This document shows positions 25,729 through 33,115 of a stretch of DNA of 64,000 nt, piece after piece. Position numbers and translations under genes: made by a program. Each line of letters opens with the position of its first letter. The stretch's first letter is position 1. Under the pieces are notes generated by a model, which searched no databases, had not been told where the DNA came from, and was given only the letters and a program-made list of their open reading frames with translations. The stretch comes from JABWCE01 sp964617955 (GTDB lineage Bacteria > Bacteroidota > Bacteroidia > NS11-12g > UBA9320), in contig CAZTXB010000006.1 in assembly GCA_964617955.1 (NCBI GenBank), positions 1 to 64,000 on the forward strand, in the 5' to 3' direction.

Positions 25729-26468
25729 TGGGATTCTTTAACCTATTTCAATCCAAACCCAAAATTTATAGCGAGCCCGACAAAAGCCAATTTGTTGACT
25801 TTCATTCTCATTTACTTCCCGGTATCGACGACGGCTGTCAAACCATGGAAGACTCCCTCCATAACATCAGAGAGCTCATGGCGCAAGGGGTGAAACGAAT
25901 CATTACCACACCTCATATTTTTAAAGAGCTCTATCCCAATACGCCTGAAATTATTAGGGCCAGGTTAAACGACGTGAATGTAGCCCTCACCCAAAATAAC
26001 CTGAATATAGACATTGAAGCCGCTGCTGAATATTATCTTGATGAGTGGTTTTGTCAAAATTTTAAAACCCAGGAGCTGCTAACCGTTGGGAATAAACATA
26101 TTTTGGTTGAAACCAACTATATGGAACGACCACATTTTCTTGAGCAAATTTTGTTCGACTTGCAAACCAACGGCTACAAGGTAATTTTGGCCCACCCTGA
26201 AAGATACAATTATCTCATTCATAATTTTTCCCTCTTCGAAGAATTGATGGATAGAGGAGCCTTGTTTCAGTGCAATCTTTTGTCATTTACAGGTTACTAC
26301 TCGCCCCAGATAAAAAAAGCCGCAGAATATTTATTAAAAAATAAGATGATTCATATGGTAGGATCTGACATTCATAAGTTGAAACATACGCAGGCCATCT
26401 CTTATTTTAAGAGAACCCAAACCTACCGCGACCTTGTTTCTCTTAACCTTTTAAACAACCAGCTCTGA
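25728..26468 (+). CDS. CpsB/CapC-type PHP-domain tyrosine phosphatase
   Basis: 246 aa. The metal-binding PHP motifs are present: DFHSHLLPGIDDG, ITTPHIF, ILAHPERY and GSDIHKL. In other bacteria these Mn-dependent phosphatases remove phosphate from the tyrosine kinase that controls capsule or exopolysaccharide export. No kinase or polysaccharide cluster lies nearby. The start overlaps the stop of the sugar isomerase gene, hinting at shared control of sugar-phosphate use. Confidence 0.85.
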   Translation: MGFFNLFQSKPKIYSEPDKSQFVDFHSHLLPGIDDGCQTMEDSLHNIRELMAQGVKRIITTPHIFKELYPNTPEIIRARLNDVNVALTQNNLNIDIEAAAEYYLDEWFCQNFKTQELLTVGNKHILVETNYMERPHFLEQILFDLQTNGYKVILAHPERYNYLIHNFSLFEELMDRGALFQCNLLSFTGYYSPQIKKAAEYLLKNKMIHMVGSDIHKLKHTQAISYFKRTQTYRDLVSLNLLNNQL

Positions 26469-26569
26469 AATTTTGGTAAAGGCGATTCCTCGAGCTAACC
26501 AAAACAAAAATGTTGGTAATTTTGAATAAAACCTTTGATCACCCTTTATTAATTCTGCCTTATTTCATT

Positions 26570-26577
26570 TAGGTTTG
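26570..26577 (+). promoter_or_regulatory. dnaX promoter, -7 element
   Basis: TAGGTTTG, 10 nt before the dnaX ATG. Confidence 0.5.
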
Positions 26578-26587
26578 TAACCTTTCC

Positions 26588-28255
26588 ATGGATACCTTTC
26601 TCGTTTCAGCACGCAAGTATCGACCAGCCACCTTCGATGAAGTCATTGGCCAGGAACATATTACTGAGACCCTGATCAATGAAATAAAACAAAATAGGCT
26701 GGCGCAAGCCTTTTTGTTTACAGGGCCAAGAGGGGTTGGGAAAACTACTTGCGCGCGCATTTTGGCCAGGGTAATCAACACCGAAGCCGATCCAAAAATA
26801 GATCCAAAATACGATTTTGCTTTCAATATTTTCGAGCTGGACGCTGCCTCTAATAATTCGGTCGACGATATCCGCAATTTGGTTGAGCAAGTCAGAATTC
26901 CACCTCAAATCGGCCGATATAAAGTTTATATTATTGACGAGGTACACATGCTTAGCAGCAATGCGTTCAACGCCTTTTTAAAAACGTTAGAGGAGCCGCC
27001 GCCCTATGCCATTTTTATTCTGGCTACCACTGAACGCAATAAAATTTTGCCTACGATTTTGTCGAGATGCCAGATTTTTAATTTTAAAAGAATCGAGCCC
27101 GCATCTATTGTAAAGCAATTGCAAGCCATATGCAAGGAAGAGAGCATCAGTGCCGAAGAACAAGCCCTTCATGTCATTGCCTCTAAGGCCGATGGCGGTT
27201 TAAGAGATGCCCTCTCTATGTTCGACCAGATGGTAAGCTTTAGCGCCGACAAAAACCTCACTTACGCCAGTGTCATTCAAAATCTGAATGTGCTTGACCA
27301 GAACTATTACTTTGAGGTATGCAATGATTTAAATGCAGGCGACTTTGCCGCGGTTTTGATTAAATTTGATGAAATCTTGAGCAATGGGTTCGACGGTCAA
27401 TATTTTTTAAATGGACTTGCTTCGCACTTCAGAGATCTCTTGGTGGTAAAAAACACAGGCACAGCTTATTTGGTGAGCAGCTCTGAATCGGTGCTGCCCA
27501 AATATAAAAAACAGGCCGAAACCATTCAAACCGGCTTTTTACTCAATGCCATCAATATCGCCGACCAATACGATCAATCCTATAAAGCAAGCCGTAACCA
27601 ACGCCTGCATATTGAACTGGCGCTGATTAAAATAGCCCATATCAATCAAACCCTCGACCTGCTGGAAGAAGTGAAAAAAAAAAGTCCTGAATTAAGCGAA
27701 CAGGATAAGCCCACTAAACCTAAGGCAGATAGCAGTCCCAAACCTGATTCCGACTCAAGTTCAAATTCGCCAAAGACCTTGCGATTAGGTAACCTGGGAA
27801 ATATGGTTGATGATCCGTCGGCCTTTCTCACCCAAAATAAATTAAAAGATTCTGCCCTCACAACAAATGAAAAAGAGCTTTCTCAAACTGCAGAAGGGCA
27901 AGAAAATGTCGATCTAAAGGCGCTGCTTTTATCCTTCGCAGAATTAAAAAAAAAGGAAGGGAAAGCTTTTGCCCACAGTCTGCTCAAAGAAATAGTAGCC
28001 GAACAAAGGGAAAATACGATCATCATTACGCTCACCAATATCCGGGATCAGATACAGTTAGACGAAATTAAAACCGACCTTCTCAGGTATATTCAGGAAA
28101 ATACAAGAAAAGAATTTTCAATTGAATTTAATATTGAAAAATCAGAACCGCAGTTACTGAAAGTATATACCAACAAAGACAAGTTTAACTTTATCGCTCA
28201 GAAAAACCCTTTTCTTATTGAATTCAGCAAGGAATTGGGCATGGAGTTGGAGTAA
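26588..28255 (+). CDS. dnaX: DNA polymerase III subunit gamma/tau without zinc-binding cysteines
   Basis: 555 aa. The AAA+ motor of the clamp loader has Walker A GPRGVGKTT, Walker B YIIDEVHML and sensor 1 ILATTERNKILPTILSRC. Between Walker A and DAASNNSVDDIR, where most DnaX proteins carry a Cys4 zinc module, this one has NTEADPKIDPKYDFAFNIFE, with no cysteine. A Ser/Lys/Pro-rich linker (about residues 365-405) leads to a tau-like C-terminal domain. I saw no slippery frameshift site for a short gamma form. The partner holA is at 5190. Confidence 0.95.
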   Translation: MDTFLVSARKYRPATFDEVIGQEHITETLINEIKQNRLAQAFLFTGPRGVGKTTCARILARVINTEADPKIDPKYDFAFNIFELDAASNNSVDDIRNLVEQVRIPPQIGRYKVYIIDEVHMLSSNAFNAFLKTLEEPPPYAIFILATTERNKILPTILSRCQIFNFKRIEPASIVKQLQAICKEESISAEEQALHVIASKADGGLRDALSMFDQMVSFSADKNLTYASVIQNLNVLDQNYYFEVCNDLNAGDFAAVLIKFDEILSNGFDGQYFLNGLASHFRDLLVVKNTGTAYLVSSSESVLPKYKKQAETIQTGFLLNAINIADQYDQSYKASRNQRLHIELALIKIAHINQTLDLLEEVKKKSPELSEQDKPTKPKADSSPKPDSDSSSNSPKTLRLGNLGNMVDDPSAFLTQNKLKDSALTTNEKELSQTAEGQENVDLKALLLSFAELKKKEGKAFAHSLLKEIVAEQRENTIIITLTNIRDQIQLDEIKTDLLRYIQENTRKEFSIEFNIEKSEPQLLKVYTNKDKFNFIAQKNPFLIEFSKELGMELE

Positions 28256-28362
28256 AATAACACTAAAATACTTTCCATTTTCTGGCTAAAAGACTCGAAA
28301 AAAATAATCAACATTCACAATCCCTTCCATGTTCATCCCTCAGAAATAAATTCTTGTTTGAA

Positions 28363-28983
28363 ATGAAAACTATTTTAGCCTCCCTTATCCTGATTTCGGT
28401 TACATCCGCATCCGCTCAATCCCATAAGTTTGATACCATTTTTCCTTATGGTCAATACCAAAGTGAATGGGCTCTGGTGAGTAAAAACAATCTTTTCGGA
28501 ATTATAGACAAAAAGGGTCGAATCATACTAAAACCGGAGTTTGATGAAATATCGCCCTTTGGCTATTACAAAGAGAATTGGGCATTGGTAAGTAAAAAGG
28601 GGCTGAAAGGGTTAATCGATACCAAAGGCAAGCTCTTGGTTAAACCTCGCTTCGATCGCATTGAACCCTTTTCAATAAAAATTCCGGGTATGGCTGAAGT
28701 GATTTTACATAAACAGAGCGGATTAATTGACTCCATCGGAAAATTGGTGGTCAAACCCGTCTATGACAAAATTGAGGCTTTGGGCGTTGTTAAAGAAAAT
28801 TGGGCTGTGGTGGTGAAAAATAACTTAAAGGGAATAATCGACAGTAGAGGAAAGGTCATCGTTAAACCTCAATTTGACGAAATAAGACCTTTCGGATTGT
28901 TAAAACCCGATTATGCAGAGGTTATAAAAAATGGGCAAACCGGATTTATTGACAAGGAAGGCAAAATGGTGATAAAAGATTAG
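28363..28983 (+). CDS. Exported WG-repeat protein
   Basis: 206 aa from ATG 28363, which opens a signal peptide (MKTILASLILISVTSASAQS); a TTG three codons earlier is less likely. The mature part is five WG-type repeats of about 36 residues with the pattern WALVSKNNLFGIIDKKGRII then KPEFDEISPF. Such repeats form beta-rich scaffolds in envelope proteins. No enzyme motif is seen. It lies at the edge of a repeat-rich, gene-poor pocket. Confidence 0.8.
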   Translation: MKTILASLILISVTSASAQSHKFDTIFPYGQYQSEWALVSKNNLFGIIDKKGRIILKPEFDEISPFGYYKENWALVSKKGLKGLIDTKGKLLVKPRFDRIEPFSIKIPGMAEVILHKQSGLIDSIGKLVVKPVYDKIEALGVVKENWAVVVKNNLKGIIDSRGKVIVKPQFDEIRPFGLLKPDYAEVIKNGQTGFIDKEGKMVIKD

Positions 28984-29075
28984 CTGGCCTCAAATACAAG
29001 GAACAGATAAATTTGCAAAAATTAACAGATAAACAAAATGTAAATATCGAATACATATTATGGATGAAAAATATC

Positions 29076-29295
29076 ACTCCTACGGAGCTTAACAAATCAC
29101 ACTTTCAAAAAATCCTATGATGATTTCGCCCCTACAGGGCTATCTTCGCTGTTGAAAACCATAGAGAACCGTTGTGTAAAGACCTTTAAGAGTTAGCGGA
29201 TGAAAAAATAAAAATTGAAAAAAAATGGATACCAGCCCCCTAGGGGCAAAATAATAATAGAATAACAAACAACAAACCTTTAGCTCCGTAGGAGC
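29076..29295. repeat. REP-like palindromes, 5' side of the Y1 transposase
   Basis: Four short palindromes of related sequence lie here: CTCCTACGGAG (29077-29088), GCCCCTACAGGGC (29128-29140), GCCCCCTAGGGGC (29235-29247) and GCTCCGTAGGAGC (29283-29295). The last ends 12 bp before the transposase ATG. The first two and the spacer between them resemble the 3' pair at 29774-29838 over about 120 bp in the same orientation, forming a REP doublet. Confidence 0.75.
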
Positions 29296-29307
29296 GACAT
29301 AAAAATA

Positions 29308-29769
29308 ATGGCAAACACCTATACCCAAATTTATTTGCATATCGTATTTTCTGTAAAAGGACGACAAAACCTGATTCAAAATGACTGGAAAGAAGAGTTA
29401 CACAAATATATCTGCGGCATTGTTAATGGAAAAGAACAAAAAGTGTATGCTATAGGAGGTGTTGCCGACCATATACATATTCTTGTTAGCATAAAACCCA
29501 ATATTGCAATTTCTGATTTAGTCAGAGATATTAAAGCAAATTCATCAAAATGGATCAATGAAAAAGGATTGGTAAAAGGAAAATTTAAATGGCAAGAAGG
29601 ATTTGGTGCGTTTTCGTATGCCCAATCTCAGCTGGATACTGTTATCGCATATGTCAATAATCAAGAGCAACATCACCTAAAGATAACATTCAGAGATGAA
29701 TATATAACACTGTTACAAAAATTTAATGTTGGATATGATGAAAAATATGTGTTTGAATGGATTGAATAA
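29308..29769 (+). CDS. REP-associated tyrosine transposase (IS200-like TnpA/RAYT)
   Basis: 153 aa single-domain HUH nuclease. The metal-binding HUH motif is in VADHIHILVSI and the catalytic tyrosine in TVIAYVNNQEQHH. It begins MANTYTQIYLHIVFSVKGRQ, typical of the Bacteroidota branch. RAYTs nick single-stranded DNA at REP hairpins and are thought to spread REP sequences. REP-like palindromes lie on both sides (29076-29295 and 29774-29838). There is no tnpB. The gene looks intact. Confidence 0.92.
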   Translation: MANTYTQIYLHIVFSVKGRQNLIQNDWKEELHKYICGIVNGKEQKVYAIGGVADHIHILVSIKPNIAISDLVRDIKANSSKWINEKGLVKGKFKWQEGFGAFSYAQSQLDTVIAYVNNQEQHHLKITFRDEYITLLQKFNVGYDEKYVFEWIE

Positions 29770-29773
29770 TACC

Positions 29774-29838
29774 GCTCCTAAGGAGCTTAAATAGATCGTG
29801 CTTAACGAATTGCTATGATGATTTTGCTCCTACGGAGC
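29774..29838. repeat. REP-like palindromes, 3' side of the Y1 transposase
   Basis: GCTCCTAAGGAGC (29774-29786, starting 4 bp after the transposase stop) and GCTCCTACGGAGC (29826-29838). With the spacer CTATGATGATTT they repeat the arrangement at 29076-29140. Confidence 0.75.
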
Positions 29839-29940
29839 TCTTTTTGGTTATTGAAAACGACTTAGAACAATAGGTTTGCGAGCATTATGAGTTGAAAGAA
29901 AAAGGATCCAAAATTTTTGAAGGAAAATGAATGATTTAAC

Positions 29941-30041
29941 TAGGGCCCGCTGAAAAAGTTCAGTGTGCGTTCATTAAAAGGCAAGGCGAGTTGTACTTTG
30001 ATGTACCTCGAGCCGAAGCCGACGAAGTATGAGCGATGTGA
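29941..30041. repeat. Dispersed repeat, second copy of the element at the window start
   Basis: It begins TAGGGCCCGCTGAAAAAG and agrees with the reverse complement of 25-52 for about 30 bp, with one change in the first 20. The rest diverges and contains a small hairpin, GTACTTTGATGTAC. It looks like the end of a transposable element or MITE. The exact right border is unclear. Confidence 0.5.
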
Positions 30042-30191
30042 TTTACACAATATGCAAATTATTATGTAAATCATACAGCGGTAAATGCCGATGGATACAA
30101 ATTTTTAGGTCAAAATGAGGAACGAAAATTTGAACAATTACATGTGAACAATCGGTATAAGGGACGTGCAATGAACAAACGCTGGATTTAA
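30042..30191 (+). pseudogene. Orphan C-terminal coding fragment
   Basis: An open frame of 49 codons without its own start, preceded by TGA at 30039, ends at TAA 30189. It encodes YANYYVNHTAVNADGYKF and then LHVNNRYKGRAMNKRWI, which has protein-like composition with a basic tail. I do not recognise the family. It abuts the dispersed repeat and is probably the stump of a gene cut by an element. Confidence 0.4.
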
Positions 30192-30342
30192 AATTTTAGA
30201 TGCGAAGGATTTTGTACTATTTGGTTTAATATTTTGCATCAATATGAAAAAAAATGTATCAAACTATCGTAACATGTTTTTACGTATTTATCAGAAGGCC
30301 TTAAATCACTCTCCCCTTCGGTATTTTAGACCCGGACCAGAG
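30192..30342. other. Non-coding gap
   Basis: AT-rich, with no open frame and no recognisable RNA gene between the orphan fragment and the epimerase gene. Confidence 0.4.
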
Positions 30343-30741
30343 CTATTTCTCCATGCACAATTCTACCAATACACCTAAGGTTCCTCCAGGGTGTAAAAAT
30401 GCTATCCATTTGTTATCAGCCCCAGGTTTGGCTGTTTTATTAATGAGTTCAAAACCTGCTTGTTCCAACCTCTTAATCTCCGAATCCAAATCCTCAACCT
30501 CAAAGGCAATATGGTGAATCCCTTCCCCTCTTTTCTCAATAAATTTAGCAATAGGACTCATGGGGTTTGTCGCAGCCAGGAGTTCGATTTTGGATTCTCC
30601 TATTTTAAAAAAAGAGGTGAGAACGCCTTCACTCTCAACCTCCTCTTGCTTATATGGCTTTACGCCCAGTAAGGTGGTATAGAGCTCATTAGCCTCATTT
30701 ATATTTTTTACAGCGATGCCTAGATGCTCGATTTTTTTCAT
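30343..30741 (-). CDS. mce: Methylmalonyl-CoA epimerase
   Basis: 132 aa from the ATG at 30741; an earlier in-frame ATG adds 11 unlikely residues. A single VOC module begins KKIEHLGIAVKNINEANELY, with metal ligands in IEHLGI, the GIHHIAFEV segment and the C-terminal GVLVELCMEK. It converts (S)- to (R)-methylmalonyl-CoA in propionate and odd-chain fatty acid or branched amino acid breakdown. The mutase genes are not in the window. Confidence 0.9.
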   Translation of the reverse strand: MKKIEHLGIAVKNINEANELYTTLLGVKPYKQEEVESEGVLTSFFKIGESKIELLAATNPMSPIAKFIEKRGEGIHHIAFEVEDLDSEIKRLEQAGFELINKTAKPGADNKWIAFLHPGGTLGVLVELCMEK

Positions 30742-30895
30742 AATACAAGAATAAGAAAATATATATGGATGCACTCCCTTCTTTAAATTAAAACCGGATT
30801 TATGTATACGTTCTGTTTTTTTGAAAGGGAAGCAAGTCGCGACAATGCTGATTTTTTAATTAAAAATGAGCAAACATTTTTGCAAATTATTGTGT

Positions 30896-30903
30896 TATAT
30901 TTG
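30896..30903 (+). promoter_or_regulatory. iscS promoter, -7 element
   Basis: TATATTTG, 29 nt before the iscS ATG. Confidence 0.5.
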
Positions 30904-30932
30904 CACTTAGAATTAGTCTAAATAAGCACTGA

Positions 30933-32147
30933 ATGTTACAACTGCCCATATACCTTGACAACAACGCCACAACCCCTATGGACCCGAGAGTTTTGGAGGC
31001 TATGTTGCCCTACTTTACTCAATATTTCGGAAACGCCGCAAGCCGGAATCACCCTTTCGGATGGAAAGCTGAGGAGGCAGTGGATTATGCAAGGGAGCAA
31101 GTCGCCAAACTAATCAATGCAAGTGAAAAAGAAATCATATTTACCAGTGGTGCCACCGAATCGAATAACCTGGCTCTTAAAGGGGTATTTGAAATGTACC
31201 GTGAAAAGGGTAACCATATCATTACAGTTAATACCGAACATAAGGCCATCATCGATACTTGCCGCCATCTTGAGCATTTAGGTGCAGAGGTTACGTACCT
31301 GGCTCCTCAGCCCGATGGCAGGGTAACGGTAAAACAGATTGAAGACGCTATTAAACCCAATACCATCTTAATATCGGTCATGTATTCCAACAATGAAATA
31401 GGTTGCATAAACCCGGTTCGTGAAATTGGAGAAATGGCACATTTAAGAGGCATCTTATTTCATACCGATGCCACCCAAAGTGTAGGTAAAATACCTGTGG
31501 ATGTGCTAGCCGACCATATTGACCTCGCTTCTTTTAGCGCCCATAAAATGTACGGGCCAAAAGGCATTGGTGCACTTTATGTGAGAAGAAAAAACCCAAG
31601 GGTAAAAGTAACTTCGCAGATTGATGGAGGAGGACACGAGCGTGGAATGCGAAGTGGAACTCTTAATGTGACAGGAATTGTAGGATTTGGAAAAGCTTGT
31701 GAATTGGCCCAAGCTGAAATGCAAGAAGAAGCCATCAGACTATCAAAATTAAGAGATAGGCTCGAAAGCGAACTTCTAACCCTCGAAGAATCGTATGTGA
31801 ACGGAAGCATCGAATACCGTTTGCCTCATGTAAGCAACATCTCCTTTAAATATGTGGAAGGTGAAGGACTTATGATGGGTGTAAAAGACATTGCCGTTTC
31901 TTCGGGTTCGGCCTGTACCTCTGCTTCTCTCGAGCCAAGCTATGTTTTAAAAAATTTAGGTTTAGACGATGAATTGGCGCACTCAAGTTTGAGATTCGGC
32001 CTCGGACGGTTTACCAATGAAGAACAAATCGACTTTGCGATTGACCACGTAAAAACCGCCGTCATCAAATTGAGAGAAATGAGTCCCTTATGGGAAATGT
32101 TTAAGGAAGGAATCGACCTGAAAAGCATCGAATGGGCTGAGCACTAA
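30933..32147 (+). CDS. iscS: Cysteine desulfurase IscS
   Basis: 404 aa PLP enzyme that takes sulfur from cysteine for Fe-S clusters and tRNA thiolation. The PLP lysine lies in SFSAHKMYGPKGIGALY; the mobile-loop catalytic cysteine lies in SSGSACTSASLEPSYVL, which marks the IscS/NifS group rather than SufS. The N-terminus YLDNNATTPMDPRVLEAM is typical. It heads iscS-iscU-iscA with gaps of 55 and 47 bp. Confidence 0.97.
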   Translation: MLQLPIYLDNNATTPMDPRVLEAMLPYFTQYFGNAASRNHPFGWKAEEAVDYAREQVAKLINASEKEIIFTSGATESNNLALKGVFEMYREKGNHIITVNTEHKAIIDTCRHLEHLGAEVTYLAPQPDGRVTVKQIEDAIKPNTILISVMYSNNEIGCINPVREIGEMAHLRGILFHTDATQSVGKIPVDVLADHIDLASFSAHKMYGPKGIGALYVRRKNPRVKVTSQIDGGGHERGMRSGTLNVTGIVGFGKACELAQAEMQEEAIRLSKLRDRLESELLTLEESYVNGSIEYRLPHVSNISFKYVEGEGLMMGVKDIAVSSGSACTSASLEPSYVLKNLGLDDELAHSSLRFGLGRFTNEEQIDFAIDHVKTAVIKLREMSPLWEMFKEGIDLKSIEWAEH

Positions 32148-32202
32148 ATTTTGTGATTGACGAAATAAAATATTAAAAACTATATAAATAAAATAACTCA
32201 AA

Positions 32203-32619
32203 ATGGCATATTCTGAAAAAGTGATAGATCACTACCAAAATCCAAGAAACATTGGGACCCTCGATAAGTCTTCGTCAAATGTTGGCACCGGCTTGGTAGG
32301 AGCCCCCGAATGTGGCGATGTGATGCGTTTACAAATTCAAGTAAACGATGAAACCGGTATGATTGAAGACGCTAAGTTTAAAACTTTCGGATGCGGGTCC
32401 GCTATAGCTTCTTCTTCGCTAGCCACCGAATGGCTAAAAGGAAAGAGCATTGACGATGCCCTGAGCATCGACAATATGGATATCGTGGAGGAACTTTCAC
32501 TGCCTCCGGTAAAAATCCATTGCTCGGTTTTAGCAGAAGATGCCATCAAAGCTGCCATTAACGACTATAGAGCAAAGAAGGGTATGGCACCCATTGTTGA
32601 CGATAAAAAGCATTATTAA
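32203..32619 (+). CDS. iscU: Fe-S cluster assembly scaffold IscU
   Basis: 138 aa. The three cluster-binding cysteines are present: GAPECGDVMRLQI, KTFGCGSAIASSS and KIHCSVLAEDAI, with the conserved Asp after the first. It receives sulfur from IscS and iron and builds 2Fe-2S clusters for transfer. LPPVKIH matches the HscA recognition motif LPPVK, yet no hscBA genes follow in this operon. Confidence 0.96.
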   Translation: MAYSEKVIDHYQNPRNIGTLDKSSSNVGTGLVGAPECGDVMRLQIQVNDETGMIEDAKFKTFGCGSAIASSSLATEWLKGKSIDDALSIDNMDIVEELSLPPVKIHCSVLAEDAIKAAINDYRAKKGMAPIVDDKKHY

Positions 32620-32666
32620 TACAGATGGTACGCTTCGGTGTACCGGTTTGAAAAGTAAATCATAAA

Positions 32667-33008
32667 ATGAACGACGTAGGACATATCTCAGTAACTCCTA
32701 AGGCTTTCGCTAAAATTTCATCCTTAAAAAATGAAGCGCATTTAGGAGAGGATTATTTTATCCGTGTCTCTGTAAAAGGAGGAGGATGCAGTGGATTGAG
32801 TTATAATCTGGATTTTGACAACGAATTAAAACCAGACGATCAGGAGTTTATCACCAATGGGGTTAAGGTTATCTGCGATTTAAAAAGTTTCCTTTACCTG
32901 GCCGGCACTGAACTCGATTTCAGTGATGGCCTAAATGGAAAAGGGTTCAACTTCATTAACCCTAATGCTAGCCGAACCTGCGGGTGCGGAGAGAGCTTCG
33001 CTGTTTAG
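32667..33008 (+). CDS. iscA: Iron-sulfur cluster carrier, IscA/ErpA (HesB) family
   Basis: 113 aa A-type carrier with the three invariant cysteines: KGGGCSGLSY and the C-terminal TCGCGESF. It delivers clusters to target proteins. It is the last gene of the isc operon, followed by a strong terminator; fdx, hscA, hscB and the regulator iscR are absent here. Confidence 0.93.
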   Translation: MNDVGHISVTPKAFAKISSLKNEAHLGEDYFIRVSVKGGGCSGLSYNLDFDNELKPDDQEFITNGVKVICDLKSFLYLAGTELDFSDGLNGKGFNFINPNASRTCGCGESFAV

Positions 33009-33028
33009 TATATTCTTTCCCTGTATAT

Positions 33029-33065
33029 AAAGGTTCTGATAACTGGCTTATCAGAACCTTTTTTA
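33029..33065 (+). terminator. Rho-independent terminator of the isc operon
   Basis: AAAGGTTCTGATAA pairs with TTATCAGAACCTTT around a short loop and is followed by T residues, 20 bp after the iscA stop. Confidence 0.88.
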
Positions 33066-33082
33066 TTAAAAAATAAAAGGCC

Positions 33083-33090
33083 TATTTTTG
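33083..33090 (+). promoter_or_regulatory. Adenylate cyclase gene promoter, -7 element
   Basis: TATTTTTG, 25 nt before TTG 33116 and after the isc terminator. Confidence 0.45.
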
Positions 33091-33115
33091 GCCTGACTTA
33101 TTAATCATCCTGCCA

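Noticed and set aside
26588..28255. Programmed frameshift in dnaX giving a short gamma form
   Set aside because: The run of A residues near 27675 encodes Lys codons, but there is no clear slippery heptamer with a stimulating hairpin and an early stop in the shifted frame that I could confirm.
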